Assembly (NCBI RefSeq): GCF_029265695.1
Contig: NZ_JAJUHW010000024.1
Span: 1 to 43,558, forward strand
DNA length: 43,558 nt
Source of the DNA: Gracilinema caldarium
GTDB taxonomy: Bacteria > Spirochaetota > Spirochaetia > Treponematales > Breznakiellaceae
Direction of reading: 5' to 3'
The position numbers were made by a program, and so were the translations under genes. Every line of letters starts with the position of its first letter. The first letter of the stretch is position 1. Below the pieces are notes generated by a model. That model searched no databases and was not told where the DNA came from. It worked only from the letters and a program-made list of their open reading frames with translations. This document shows positions 16,677 through 25,363 of this stretch, piece after piece.

Positions 16677-17411
16677 TTAACTCCATTTTCTAAATTGCAG
16701 AATCCTTGTATTCACAAAAAGCAACAGCACTGTAACAAGCAGAAAAAACAACACATCTCTGCTATCAAGAATTCCCTTGGCAAAACTTTCAAAATGAAAG
16801 GCTAGTGAAAAATAATTCAGAAAATCTGCAAGCAACTTTGGTAAATCTATAAAACTCGTAAGCTGGTTAATAAGCATAATCGCCAAAAGAACTACCACAC
16901 CGCCGAGAAAAGCACTAATCTGATTTTTTGCTAAAGAAGAAAAAAGGAGTCCGACGGAAATAGCGGCCATTCCAAGCAGCAGAGTTCCCACATATTCACT
17001 TATAAGGACACCTTTATCAAAGTCCCCAAGCGGAAAGAGGCTTAATGGCACACTGAGGGTTAACAAGAGGGCAATAATAAGAATGACGCAGGCGGATATG
17101 AATTTTCCAAGTACCAGATCCCATTCAGAAAAGGGCATGGTTAACAGAATTTCTGCCGTTCCAGTTTTTCGTTCCTCAGCCCAGCTTTTCATAGTAATGG
17201 CAGGGATTAAAAAGGTATAAACCAGGGGAATAATCTGAAAATAGGGACGCAGGGAGGCAGAATCAAGGCTGAAAAATCTTTGAAGATAAAAGAAACTTAC
17301 ATTGGTAAAAAAGATAAAAAACAACCAGACACCATAGGTTGCTGGACTATTTAAGGCTGATTGCAGCTCCTTTTTGGCGAGGGCTATTGTTTGATTGGAA
17401 AAGCAGTTCAT
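16677..17411 (-). CDS. ABC-2 type permease (GldF-like)
   Basis: A 244-residue integral membrane protein with about six hydrophobic helices. It starts with a cytoplasmic segment (IALAKKELQSALNSPATYG) and contains TMKSWAEERKTGTAEILLTMPF, the conserved cytoplasmic loop of the GldF/ABC-2 permease family that contacts the ATPase, followed by VLGKFISA. It overlaps the ATPase gene by four bases (ATGA) and ends three bases before the GldG-like gene. It is the membrane channel partner of the ATPase at 17408-18379. Confidence 0.9.
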   Translation of the reverse strand: MNCFSNQTIALAKKELQSALNSPATYGVWLFFIFFTNVSFFYLQRFFSLDSASLRPYFQIIPLVYTFLIPAITMKSWAEERKTGTAEILLTMPFSEWDLVLGKFISACVILIIALLLTLSVPLSLFPLGDFDKGVLISEYVGTLLLGMAAISVGLLFSSLAKNQISAFLGGVVVLLAIMLINQLTSFIDLPKLLADFLNYFSLAFHFESFAKGILDSRDVLFFLLVTVLLLFVNTRILQFRKWS

Positions 17412-18379
17412 TTTTCTTCTCCTTCTCGCGTAAGCTGTACAAAGATATCCTCAAGACTAAATTTTTGGTGTTCCATATGGATAATCTTATATCCACAGTC
17501 AACAGCCCAATCAAAAAGGGTTTCACCAAGTATAGGAGCAGTGACAGATGCTCCTTTATTTTCATCAACATGAACTACTTTTAACGAAAGTCCCCCATGG
17601 TCAAGCCTTGCTGAATCTTGAAGTCTAAAGGTATTACCTTTGAAAACAAATTGGGAGGGCAATACTTCTGGGAGCTTTCCCGTTAAAACCAGGTGCCAGC
17701 TTTCCTGGCCTTTGAGTTGTTTTCCGATTTCAGCACTGGTGCCTTGGGCTGCGATCTTTCCCTGGTGAATAATAATAACCTGGGAGCAAACCGCCTCGAC
17801 TTCCTGGAGGATATGGGTAGAAAGGATAACGGTTTTACGCCTTCCCAATTCCCGGATGAGGTTTCGAATTTCTAGAATTTGGTTTGGGTCTAGCCCGGTG
17901 GTCGGTTCATCCAGAATAAGAATCGGTGGGTCATGGATAATAGCCTGGGCAAGCCCAAGGCGCTGACGATAGCCTTTGGAAAGCGTTTCTATGGGTTTGT
18001 TTTCCACGTCCTTAAGAGAACAGATATTAATTACTTCGTTGATACGGTTCGCCCTTTGTTGTTTTGGGATTTCCCGGGCCTCTGCCACAAAAGAAAGGTA
18101 CTCAAGGGGCGTGAGATCCCCATAGGATGGGGCGTTTTCTGGAAGATACCCAATCCGTTTTTTGATTTCTTCTGGGTGTTCTTCCACAGATAGTCCATCG
18201 ATTCGGGCTGTGCCTGAGCTTGGGTAATGATACCCTGTCAGAATTTTCATAATAGTGGTCTTTCCAGCCCCGTTTGGTCCTAATAAGCCAATAACCTGGC
18301 CGGTACCAACCTGGAAAGACACATTCCGAACAGCCTGAACCTTCCCGTACTGTTTTGAAAGTTGCTGCACTTCTATCAT
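17408..18379 (-). CDS. ABC transporter ATP-binding protein (GldA-like)
   Basis: This 323-residue ATPase has Walker A GPNGAGKTT (about residues 34-42), a Q-loop region at IGYLPENAPSYGDLT, the signature LSKGYRQRLGLAQAI (about 134-148), Walker B ILILDEPTTGLDP and the switch histidine in STHIL. The roughly 100-residue C-terminal extension after the ATPase core resembles the regulatory tail of GldA/CcmA-type drug-efflux ATPases. AGGAG precedes the ATG by seven bases. It is the first gene of a four-gene unit and begins 58 bases after rnz ends, so read-through from the metG operon is possible. Confidence 0.93.
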   Translation of the reverse strand: MIEVQQLSKQYGKVQAVRNVSFQVGTGQVIGLLGPNGAGKTTIMKILTGYHYPSSGTARIDGLSVEEHPEEIKKRIGYLPENAPSYGDLTPLEYLSFVAEAREIPKQQRANRINEVINICSLKDVENKPIETLSKGYRQRLGLAQAIIHDPPILILDEPTTGLDPNQILEIRNLIRELGRRKTVILSTHILQEVEAVCSQVIIIHQGKIAAQGTSAEIGKQLKGQESWHLVLTGKLPEVLPSQFVFKGNTFRLQDSARLDHGGLSLKVVHVDENKGASVTAPILGETLFDWAVDCGYKIIHMEHQKFSLEDIFVQLTREGEEK

Positions 18380-18437
18380 GTGTTTTCTCCTATCCTAAAA
18401 GATAAGAAAAAATAAGACACTTCGATGGTTACAATGA

Positions 18438-19367
18438 TCAATCTTCGTATTCTATGGGAAACACAGCTCGATCTCGAGAAAGCACGGTTCTCGGGAAGAT
18501 AGCTTGGGCTTCCTTGAGCAGCTGTTTCAGATTATGTTCCGTATATCGGGGACTGTAATGGATGAGGGCTAATTGCTTTATTCCTCCCGCCTGGGCTGCA
18601 ATGTGGGCAGCCTGCTCTGCAGTCATATGCTTTTTTTCTTTTGCACTTTCAATCAGTTCTCGCTCAAACATTCCCTCGCAAACAAAAAGGTCTGAGTTAG
18701 CGACCTCTTGAGCTATTTCGGGGAATGCAAGCGTATCGGTTACATAGGAAAACTTCCGGCCCTTCCGTATTTCTCCGAGTACTTGTTCCGGGTAAACCAT
18801 TATGCCATCACTTGAAAGCACCGGTTCCCCGTTCTGCAGTTTAGACCACAGCGGACCCCGCGGGACTTTAAGGGCCTCCGCCTTTTCTGGATGAAAAGCC
18901 CCCGGCCGTTCATCCTCTTCAAACACATAGCCTACACAGGGCTTAGTATGCCGTAAGGGGAATGCCCGTATATGAAATGAATCGCCCTCATATACGATGC
19001 CCGGCTCATTGATTTCCTTAACGACAATTTCATAGTTGATGTACATATCAAGAACCCTGCGGCTTGATTCAATGTATTCTGCGATTTTTGGCGGACCGAT
19101 AATTGTTAAGGGATCATCCCTATCAACTTGAGAGGATAGCATAAGAATGCCTGGAAGACCCGTAACATGGTCCGCATGGGTATGGCTAATAAAAATGGCG
19201 GATATTTTTTTCCAGCGCAAATTGAGTTTTCGCAGAGAAACCTGGGTTCCCTCACCCCCATCAAATAGAAACAGTTCACCTTCCCGTCTTAACAGCACGG
19301 AGGTAAGAAATCGGTTGGGAAGGGGCATCATGCCACCGGTACCAAGGATAAAGGCTTCTAAGTTCAT
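18438..19367 (-). CDS. rnz: Ribonuclease Z
   Basis: This is a metallo-beta-lactamase-fold tRNA 3'-endonuclease that removes 3' trailers from tRNA precursors lacking an encoded CCA. At 309 residues it is the usual short form. The zinc-binding motif HTHADH (H62, H64, D66, H67) is intact, and the later ligands appear in FPLRHTKPCVGYVFEE, YVTDT and LIHYSPRY. The N-terminal ILGTGGMMPLPNR and FDGGEGTQ are typical. GAGGA lies upstream of the ATG. The gene follows the FemAB-like gene by 11 bases and probably belongs to the metG transcript. Confidence 0.95.
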   Translation of the reverse strand: MNLEAFILGTGGMMPLPNRFLTSVLLRREGELFLFDGGEGTQVSLRKLNLRWKKISAIFISHTHADHVTGLPGILMLSSQVDRDDPLTIIGPPKIAEYIESSRRVLDMYINYEIVVKEINEPGIVYEGDSFHIRAFPLRHTKPCVGYVFEEDERPGAFHPEKAEALKVPRGPLWSKLQNGEPVLSSDGIMVYPEQVLGEIRKGRKFSYVTDTLAFPEIAQEVANSDLFVCEGMFERELIESAKEKKHMTAEQAAHIAAQAGGIKQLALIHYSPRYTEHNLKQLLKEAQAIFPRTVLSRDRAVFPIEYED

Positions 19368-19378
19368 AGGATCCTCGT

Positions 19379-20467
19379 TTATTGTCCCCTGCTTAGGGCG
19401 CGCAAGGCCTTTCTGAAAGATCGGATATTTTTCCTGAAAGACTCAGCATATCGAAACATATTTGTAATAAGCGGTTTATACGCGTAATCCCAGCTGCCGC
19501 TCCGATGTATTATCTGCCCGCCGAATCCTGTTTTGAATCTATACAAACCAGCCATGGGATGCCGTGGATTTTCTTCCGGGGGAATCCCAAACAAGTCGTA
19601 GCGGAGACAGCCATTTTCATGGGCATCCTGTATAGCCTTCCATTGAAGCGCATAGGGCGCCATGAGGTTGCGTTTTACATCTGATGAAGCACCGTAGAGG
19701 TAGGTTGCTTCTTCTCCTCTGAATAAAACAATAATTGCCGCGAGGGCATCTCCCTCATGGGTGGCCACATAAAGCCTCAGGTCCTGACTTCCATCGCGAT
19801 ATTCTTTACCATGTTCAAATAGCGTTTTGTAGTAATTTATCCCATGAATGGCTATCTTATCGCGCCGCGCGGTGGTCTTATACAGTTCATAAAAAAGATC
19901 AAGCCCCGCTTCGTCCATACGGATTACCGTGACCCCTTTTTTTCCTGCGAGCTTTATATTGTACCGCCATTTTGGTTTCATAGAGGCAAGGATCTCTTCA
20001 GTAGATTTGCTTACATCAATGATAACCGTATCTGGAGGCTGTACATCCGCTCCAGAGCGGACAAAGGGGCCTGTTATGAGAGGGGGTACCGCATATTCTC
20101 CGATGGTAAACCAAGGCGGGTCAAAACGAATAAAAGCCGTATCATGGGGTAATGCATCCCGCAGGGCTTGGGCTAAATCAAGCAGGGCCTGATTCCTTTC
20201 CTCTTGCGAATCGGGAAATTGGGCAGGTAATTCCGGTCCCAGGGGTACATAGGCAAATGAGACTCCTGGACCAAGGCGGCGCCGAATTACCAACAGGGGC
20301 AGCTTTCCCCCTTCCCCCCAATCTACCAGGAATGAACGGGCGTTCCACCCAAAACGGGCCTTAAAGCTGCCCCAAAAGCCGGACTGTAAAAAACTTTTCG
20401 CCCCGTCACAACGACCTAATTCGGTTGGAACTACGGAACGAAGACTATAGGACGCCGTCTGGGGCAT
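19379..20467 (-). CDS. FemAB-like peptidyltransferase (GNAT-fold)
   Basis: This 362-residue protein resembles the FemA/FemB/FemX family, which adds amino acids from aminoacyl-tRNA to the peptidoglycan stem peptide. Typical stretches are FLQSGFWGSFKARFGW at the N-terminus, FIRFDPPW, the central MKPKWRYNIKLAGKKGV, YGASSDVKRNLMAPYALQWKAIQ and CLRYDLFGIPPEEN-like sequence, then GLYRFKTGFGGQI. The start is the ATG at 20467, which shares one base with the metG stop (TGATG). Translational coupling to an aminoacyl-tRNA synthetase gene is notable because the substrate of FemAB enzymes is aminoacyl-tRNA. A peptidoglycan branch role is inferred. No cross-bridge has been shown from this sequence. Confidence 0.82.
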   Translation of the reverse strand: MPQTASYSLRSVVPTELGRCDGAKSFLQSGFWGSFKARFGWNARSFLVDWGEGGKLPLLVIRRRLGPGVSFAYVPLGPELPAQFPDSQEERNQALLDLAQALRDALPHDTAFIRFDPPWFTIGEYAVPPLITGPFVRSGADVQPPDTVIIDVSKSTEEILASMKPKWRYNIKLAGKKGVTVIRMDEAGLDLFYELYKTTARRDKIAIHGINYYKTLFEHGKEYRDGSQDLRLYVATHEGDALAAIIVLFRGEEATYLYGASSDVKRNLMAPYALQWKAIQDAHENGCLRYDLFGIPPEENPRHPMAGLYRFKTGFGGQIIHRSGSWDYAYKPLITNMFRYAESFRKNIRSFRKALRALSRGQ

Positions 20468-22758
20468 CAACCAACCTCGCCTTGGAGTACCCTTTGTGTG
20501 GCTAAAGGTTTGCCGTTACAGATCAGGGGCTCCTTATCCACTAAAATGGTGCCATTTTCAGCCACAATGGGCATAGAGAAGAAGGTATCAATATCAATTT
20601 CTGCAGGTGGAACCGGCAATGCTATGTGGCCAACCTGTATACGAGTTCCTGGTTCAGCAAAACCTGCATCCAGGACTTCTACAGACTCGGTGCCGTCACT
20701 GTTGTGGGCAGAAGCCGCAAGAAGCATGCCCTTGCTCTCGACACCCCGGAGTTTTGCAGGCTTGAGGTTATACACCAGCACAATGTGTTTGCCCAGCAGT
20801 TCCTCTTCTTTGTAATAAGGTACAAGACCAGACACAATCGTTCGGGTCTCTCCTCCTCCTACATCCAGCGTCTCTATATAGAGCTTATCCGCCTTTGGAT
20901 GCCGTTCTATGCTGGTAATTTTTGCAACCCGGAGATCTACCATAGATGCAAATTTATGCGCCAGGTTTTCTGATATTTCGGGAAGCGGCTTATCAGCCTC
21001 ACTGTGAGCTACTGTAGAAGTAATAGTGGCTTTTGATGTGGTATCCATGTTCTGTCCTTTTTCACGGTCATGTCTTTCTTTCTGGCTTCCTGAATATCGA
21101 TCACGGAGGGTTTGCACTAAATCATCTTCCAGTTTGTTGAATAAGACTTCCGGATTATGTACCGCTTCTAGTCCAGTGAGGGTGCCAAGATCCTTACAGG
21201 AAAGGCCTCCTTTACCAATGGTAAGACCAAAGAAGGAAGCAAGCTTTTCCGCACTGCCCGGAATATAGGGATGAATGAGGATTGCCAAGTCCCGTACAAC
21301 ATAGCAAAGGTCGCGGATGAGACTTGCAGCCCGGGCAGGATCTTCCTTTCTAGTCTTCCAAGGCTCACCGTCCTGGAAGGTCTTATTGGCAAAAGATGAA
21401 AGCTCAAACACAGTGCGGAACGCATCCCGTAGTTCCGCCTTGTCAAGTTTCTCTAAGATCGTTTGTTCATAGGCCTGTACGGTTTTCCAAAATTCACTGT
21501 CCGGCTTTCCTTCAGGTACTTTTCCATCATAGTAACGGGAAACAAAGGACAGGGTCCGATTGACCAGGTTTCCAAGGTTACCGATCAACTCGCCATTAAC
21601 CTTCTCTTGAAAATCTTTCCAGGTAAAAAGGGCATCTGCTTTTTCGGGCCGGTTGTAAAAAATATAGAATCTCCATACATCCGCAGGGATACCCGATTCC
21701 ATTGCGTCTGAACCGAAAACACCAATACCCTTGGATTTAGAAAACTTGCCACTTTCATAATTAAGGTATTCAGTACTGGACATATGGTGCAGCATGGTCC
21801 ATTTTTCCCCTGTTCCAAGAAGACTGGAGGGGAAAATAACCGTGTGGAAGGGTATATTATCTTTTCCGATAAACTGGAACAGTTCTACTTCATCGGGATT
21901 CTTCCACCAATCCTGGACAAAGGCTCGCCAGTCCTGCCCCCGATCAGCCGCAAGGTTACCCGTAATGGATATATAGCCGATAGGTGCATCAAACCATACA
22001 TAAAACACCTTGTCTTCGAAACCTGCCTTAGGAACCGGTATACCCCATTTCAGATCCCGTGTAATTGCCCGTTCTTTAAGACCATCCCGTATCCAAGCAT
22101 TGGTCATCTGAATTGCATTGTTAGCCCAGAACCCTTTAACCGAAGCCTCGGTAATCCAGGCTTCAAGCCGCTCTTTAATGCGAGGGAGGTCAATATAAAG
22201 ATGTTTGGTAGACTTGAGTTTTGGCTGAGACCCACAGGTAGAACAGCGGCTTTCCTTGAGTTCCGTGGGTTCGAGCAGCTTCCCGCACTGTTCGCACTGG
22301 TCTCCTCGGGCATCGTTATACCCACAGTGAGGACATACGCCGCGGACATACCGGTCAGCCAAAAAGCGGCCGCATTGTTCGCAATAGAGCTGTTCAATGC
22401 TCCGTTCAACAATAAAACCTTGAGCATCTAGCTTCTTAAAGATATCTTGTACTACTTCAGTCTGAATAGGTGTTGAAGTCCGGCCAAATTTATCAAATGC
22501 AATATTAAACCACTGGTAAATATCCCGATGCAGCGCATGATACCGGTCACAGAGTTCCCGGGGGCTTATACCTTCTTCGGCGGCCCGAGTCTCTGTTGCA
22601 GTTCCATATTCATCGGTACCGCATACATACAGGGTGTCGTAGCCCCGAAGCCGGCAAAAACGGGCAAAAACATCGGCGGAAAGCACCTGAATGAGGTTTC
22701 CCAAATGGGGAACATTATTAACATAGGGCAATGCGGAGGTTACTAATCGTCGCTTCAT
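20467..22758 (-). CDS. metG: Methionyl-tRNA synthetase
   Basis: A 763-residue class I synthetase that charges tRNA-Met. The ATP-binding HIGH motif is HLGN (H18), and the KMSKS loop is KFSKSKG (338-344). The zinc region has four CxxC pairs (C126/C129, C142/C145, C155/C158, C172/C175), the two-knuckle arrangement of the E. coli-type enzyme. After the anticodon-binding helices (around 400-530) and a charged linker, a C-terminal OB-fold tRNA-binding domain begins near residue 640 (VDLRVAKITSIERHPKADKLYIE). About 50 residues beyond the usual end of that domain form an extra tail. The promoter ends 9 bases before the ATG with no ribosome binding site. Confidence 0.97.
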   Translation of the reverse strand: MKRRLVTSALPYVNNVPHLGNLIQVLSADVFARFCRLRGYDTLYVCGTDEYGTATETRAAEEGISPRELCDRYHALHRDIYQWFNIAFDKFGRTSTPIQTEVVQDIFKKLDAQGFIVERSIEQLYCEQCGRFLADRYVRGVCPHCGYNDARGDQCEQCGKLLEPTELKESRCSTCGSQPKLKSTKHLYIDLPRIKERLEAWITEASVKGFWANNAIQMTNAWIRDGLKERAITRDLKWGIPVPKAGFEDKVFYVWFDAPIGYISITGNLAADRGQDWRAFVQDWWKNPDEVELFQFIGKDNIPFHTVIFPSSLLGTGEKWTMLHHMSSTEYLNYESGKFSKSKGIGVFGSDAMESGIPADVWRFYIFYNRPEKADALFTWKDFQEKVNGELIGNLGNLVNRTLSFVSRYYDGKVPEGKPDSEFWKTVQAYEQTILEKLDKAELRDAFRTVFELSSFANKTFQDGEPWKTRKEDPARAASLIRDLCYVVRDLAILIHPYIPGSAEKLASFFGLTIGKGGLSCKDLGTLTGLEAVHNPEVLFNKLEDDLVQTLRDRYSGSQKERHDREKGQNMDTTSKATITSTVAHSEADKPLPEISENLAHKFASMVDLRVAKITSIERHPKADKLYIETLDVGGGETRTIVSGLVPYYKEEELLGKHIVLVYNLKPAKLRGVESKGMLLAASAHNSDGTESVEVLDAGFAEPGTRIQVGHIALPVPPAEIDIDTFFSMPIVAENGTILVDKEPLICNGKPLATQRVLQGEVG

Positions 22759-22767
22759 AATTGTGTT

Positions 22768-22796
22768 ACTATAGGGAGCAGTTACAGGTATGTCAA
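22768..22796 (-). promoter_or_regulatory. metG: Consensus promoter for metG, predicted leaderless or near-leaderless
   Basis: On the minus strand, TTGACA (22791-22796), 17 bases, TATAGT (22768-22773), then nine bases to the metG ATG. The -35 overlaps the stop codon of the upstream GH57-like gene. No Shine-Dalgarno sequence is present. Confidence 0.8.
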
Positions 22797-24658
22797 GCTA
22801 AGGCTGACTTTCCCTGTTTTTTTTCAAAACTCACATAAAAGCTTGTCTCCCATTGTTCTCCTGGAGTAAGCAGTATTTCCTGAATCGGCAGTATACAGGT
22901 AGATTGATAAACAGAGGGCGGTGAAAAGACCTGGTATTGCCAAGCATCAAAGGGAACCACAGATTTTATAGAAATGAGCACATCATTTTTGTTGTCCTTA
23001 TAGATGACTTGTTCAGTATTCCGTACCTCATGGATATCCAAGTCCAATTCCTTGGTTTCTCCGCTTCTTGCAATAAACAATTGATAAGCCTTTGTAGAAA
23101 ACTCACTAAAAGAAAACTCTAGGTGAGGTAAAAAAGTAAATCGTTCTGTTTCAGACCCCTTATTCATTAAGGTATAGGTCAGCATGAGTGTATTCTTTTT
23201 CAGCCCATACTGTTTTTTAATAGATATATTACCAAAGGGCTCAGCTTGATTGGCTTCGAGAATAAAGCTTATTGTATTGTGCGGCTTGTTTATAGATTCT
23301 TCCTGATACAATTCCCTTCCAGTAAAGCGGTTCCGGTGCTGACTATCGGATATAATCTCATGGAGCGAACATCCTGGAGGGCAAAGATATTCTACAAAAG
23401 AAGTCCGTTTTGGAACAGGATAGGGAAGCTCATCCTGCACATAGAATGTATCGGTATAATTAGTAGCAGCTGGCATATAATCAAGCTCAAAAATCGAGGC
23501 TCCCTGAAGACCCACATAACAATTTAATTCATTACCCTGTATTACATATTCAATCTTTCCGTCTAAATTGAAATCAAAGGCTAATATAGAGGGAATGAAT
23601 ACACCCTTTTCTCTCGTTATTTTTTCAGCTTCGATGAGAGCCCGGTACATAGCATTCCTGATAGAGTTGTTTTGTATCCCCTGGGCTGAATCGAGCGCAA
23701 AAGCATCTATTCCTTGGGCTTTCCATAGCTCTTCCCGGGCATTTTTCTTCCGTGCCTTGTCTCCCCTAAGCTGGTTAATGAGCGTATGGACATAAATCAT
23801 TTTGCTATAAAGCCCATTAGCCTCGGAATGTTTAACCAGAGTCTTTCTGAGGTTTACTCCTGTTAAATAGGTTTTGGAAAATGTTAAATCCTGTTTTAAG
23901 TATTTAATCGGAAGGGTTAATTCAAAAGTATCGGAGTCATCTTTTAAATATTTAAAAATCTGGTTTATATAAATCTCTGGATTGTATTTCTCATGCCCAT
24001 CCTCTGATTGAGTCTCTATATCTAAAAGCATTGAAAGGATAGATTCTTTTTGGTTTTTAAGTGCCGCCTTTTTTTTAAATTGTGCTAAATAGGCCAGCGC
24101 TTCATCGGGGGTCGTGACACGATATACAGGAAACAATGTGGTGAGCTTTCCCTGATCTTCGGTGATGAATGCCTGGGAAACAAAAGCACTATCCATGGAC
24201 ACTTCGGTGAACTGAGCGTGATTCACAAAAGTATAGTCAATACCACAGGCATTAAGTACGGATGCAAAGTTTTGTTCCCACACAAGGCCGGGAATCCAAC
24301 AACCTCTGGGACGCTTACCAAAATGTTTTCTTATGTAAGTAGTAAGCAATTCAATCTGACCAATCTTATCGGTTACCGATATGAGGGGTAAAATTGGTTC
24401 ATAAAACCCTCCCCCCAGCAGTTCGATCTGCTTTCGGTTTATCAGTTCCTCAAAAATCATAAAAAGTTCTGGATGACGCCGTTCTAACCATTCAAATAGC
24501 GTTCCAGAACAGTGCATTACCACAGAAAAATAAGGTATTTGATAAAGACTTGTAATGAGAGGTTTTAGGTTCTGGGAATAATATGTCTCAAATACATCTT
24601 CCGAAGAACCAAACGGTATATGATGATGACTGATAATAATTACTTTCACTTTATTCAT
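22793..24658 (-). CDS. GH57-like glucanotransferase/amylase family protein with altered nucleophile motif
   Basis: A 621-residue protein with the order of conserved regions of glycoside hydrolase family 57 4-alpha-glucanotransferases: SHHHIPFG (about residue 10), IELLGGGFYEPILP (78-91), GCWIPGLVWEQNF (119-131), a SEDGHEKY stretch (218-225), and a C-terminal beta domain of the DUF1926 type. In active enzymes the third region reads xERVWEP, with glutamate as nucleophile. Here it is PGLVWEQ, with glycine (G124) at that position. Region 1 also has HIP in place of HQP. The protein may therefore be inactive, or use a different residue. The gene ends over the metG promoter. Links to glycogen (glgA is elsewhere in the window) are inference only. 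Confidence 0.75.
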   Translation of the reverse strand: MNKVKVIIISHHHIPFGSSEDVFETYYSQNLKPLITSLYQIPYFSVVMHCSGTLFEWLERRHPELFMIFEELINRKQIELLGGGFYEPILPLISVTDKIGQIELLTTYIRKHFGKRPRGCWIPGLVWEQNFASVLNACGIDYTFVNHAQFTEVSMDSAFVSQAFITEDQGKLTTLFPVYRVTTPDEALAYLAQFKKKAALKNQKESILSMLLDIETQSEDGHEKYNPEIYINQIFKYLKDDSDTFELTLPIKYLKQDLTFSKTYLTGVNLRKTLVKHSEANGLYSKMIYVHTLINQLRGDKARKKNAREELWKAQGIDAFALDSAQGIQNNSIRNAMYRALIEAEKITREKGVFIPSILAFDFNLDGKIEYVIQGNELNCYVGLQGASIFELDYMPAATNYTDTFYVQDELPYPVPKRTSFVEYLCPPGCSLHEIISDSQHRNRFTGRELYQEESINKPHNTISFILEANQAEPFGNISIKKQYGLKKNTLMLTYTLMNKGSETERFTFLPHLEFSFSEFSTKAYQLFIARSGETKELDLDIHEVRNTEQVIYKDNKNDVLISIKSVVPFDAWQYQVFSPPSVYQSTCILPIQEILLTPGEQWETSFYVSFEKKQGKSALA

Positions 24659-24702
24659 GTATTGTTTCCACTTCTATCGCCGTTCGATTCTTTGAATACT
24701 AT

Positions 24703-24731
24703 ATAATAGACGATATTGTTCACTCTGAAAA
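24703..24731 (-). promoter_or_regulatory. Weak candidate promoter for the GH57-like gene
   Basis: TTTTCA (24726-24731), 17 bases, then TATTAT (24703-24708) on the minus strand, giving a leader of roughly 38 bases. The whole 24659-24799 gap is AT-rich and otherwise holds only a T run that could end the rnf transcript, so the matches may be by chance. Confidence 0.35.
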
Positions 24732-24799
24732 GTAAGAATTCTCACAAATTATTAAAAAATCCGCCCAGCGAGCCTATATAAACCATTGAGTATGAGGCC

Positions 24800-25363
24800 C
24801 TATCTGCTAAAAAGATGTATTACTAAAGGAACGAGGGCTGAAAATAGCATAGACAAAAGACCTGTAGAGATGAGCAATAGGGGCTGACCCTTAAAAAACA
24901 TCGGAACCCCCTCTATTTCTGATCGTTTTTGTATACCATTTAAAATCATTAATACAAACATAAAACCAAGGGCGCCGCCTAATGCAAATAAAAAGGCCTG
25001 CGATAACGATTGGGCAAACATAAGGGTCTGAAACGCACCATAAAAGGCTATACCCTCATAGCCGCTGAATACAGATTTGTCTAAAACATTATCTTTTGTA
25101 TGTTGAATGACCGCACTGAGTCTATCAACCACCACACAACATAAGACAGTGACTGGAAATAAAAAAAATATTCCATATTCTCCAAAACCAATGGGATTAA
25201 ACACGTATGTATATATAAGCCAGCCCATCACGCCCGATAAAAACAGGGAAATAAGAGGAGCCAAAGCCTTTTTTGGATCTTCGGCATACATAATACCAAA
25301 ACCATTTTGGATAATGCCATTAAACATGAAAAATGCAGCAAAAATAGAGAGCAAAATCTGCAT
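24800..25363 (-). CDS. rnfA: RnfA-like membrane subunit lacking iron-sulfur cysteines
   Basis: A 187-residue protein with six hydrophobic helices, assigned to the RnfA/NqrE family by size, the C-terminal stretch IEGVPMFFKGQPLLLISTGLLSM (compare the family's VPxPFRGxxIxLIxAGLMSL) and its position after rnfE. In known RnfA proteins, cysteines in LGLCP and TTNCAVLG hold an iron-sulfur cluster shared with RnfE. Here those places read IIQNGFGIM and IAFYGAFQTLM, without cysteine. The only two cysteines are adjacent (C75, C76) in another helix. The start overlaps the rnfE stop by one base. It is the last rnf gene, and no rnfB follows. The family assignment is good, but cofactor binding is doubtful. 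Confidence 0.78.
   Translation of the reverse strand: MQILLSIFAAFFMFNGIIQNGFGIMYAEDPKKALAPLISLFLSGVMGWLIYTYVFNPIGFGEYGIFFLFPVTVLCCVVVDRLSAVIQHTKDNVLDKSVFSGYEGIAFYGAFQTLMFAQSLSQAFLFALGGALGFMFVLMILNGIQKRSEIEGVPMFFKGQPLLLISTGLLSMLFSALVPLVIHLFSR

Noticed and set aside
21784-22431. A 215-codon plus-strand open frame antisense to metG
   Set aside because: It lies wholly inside the well-supported metG gene, shows no family motif, and its composition is that of a reversed coding frame.
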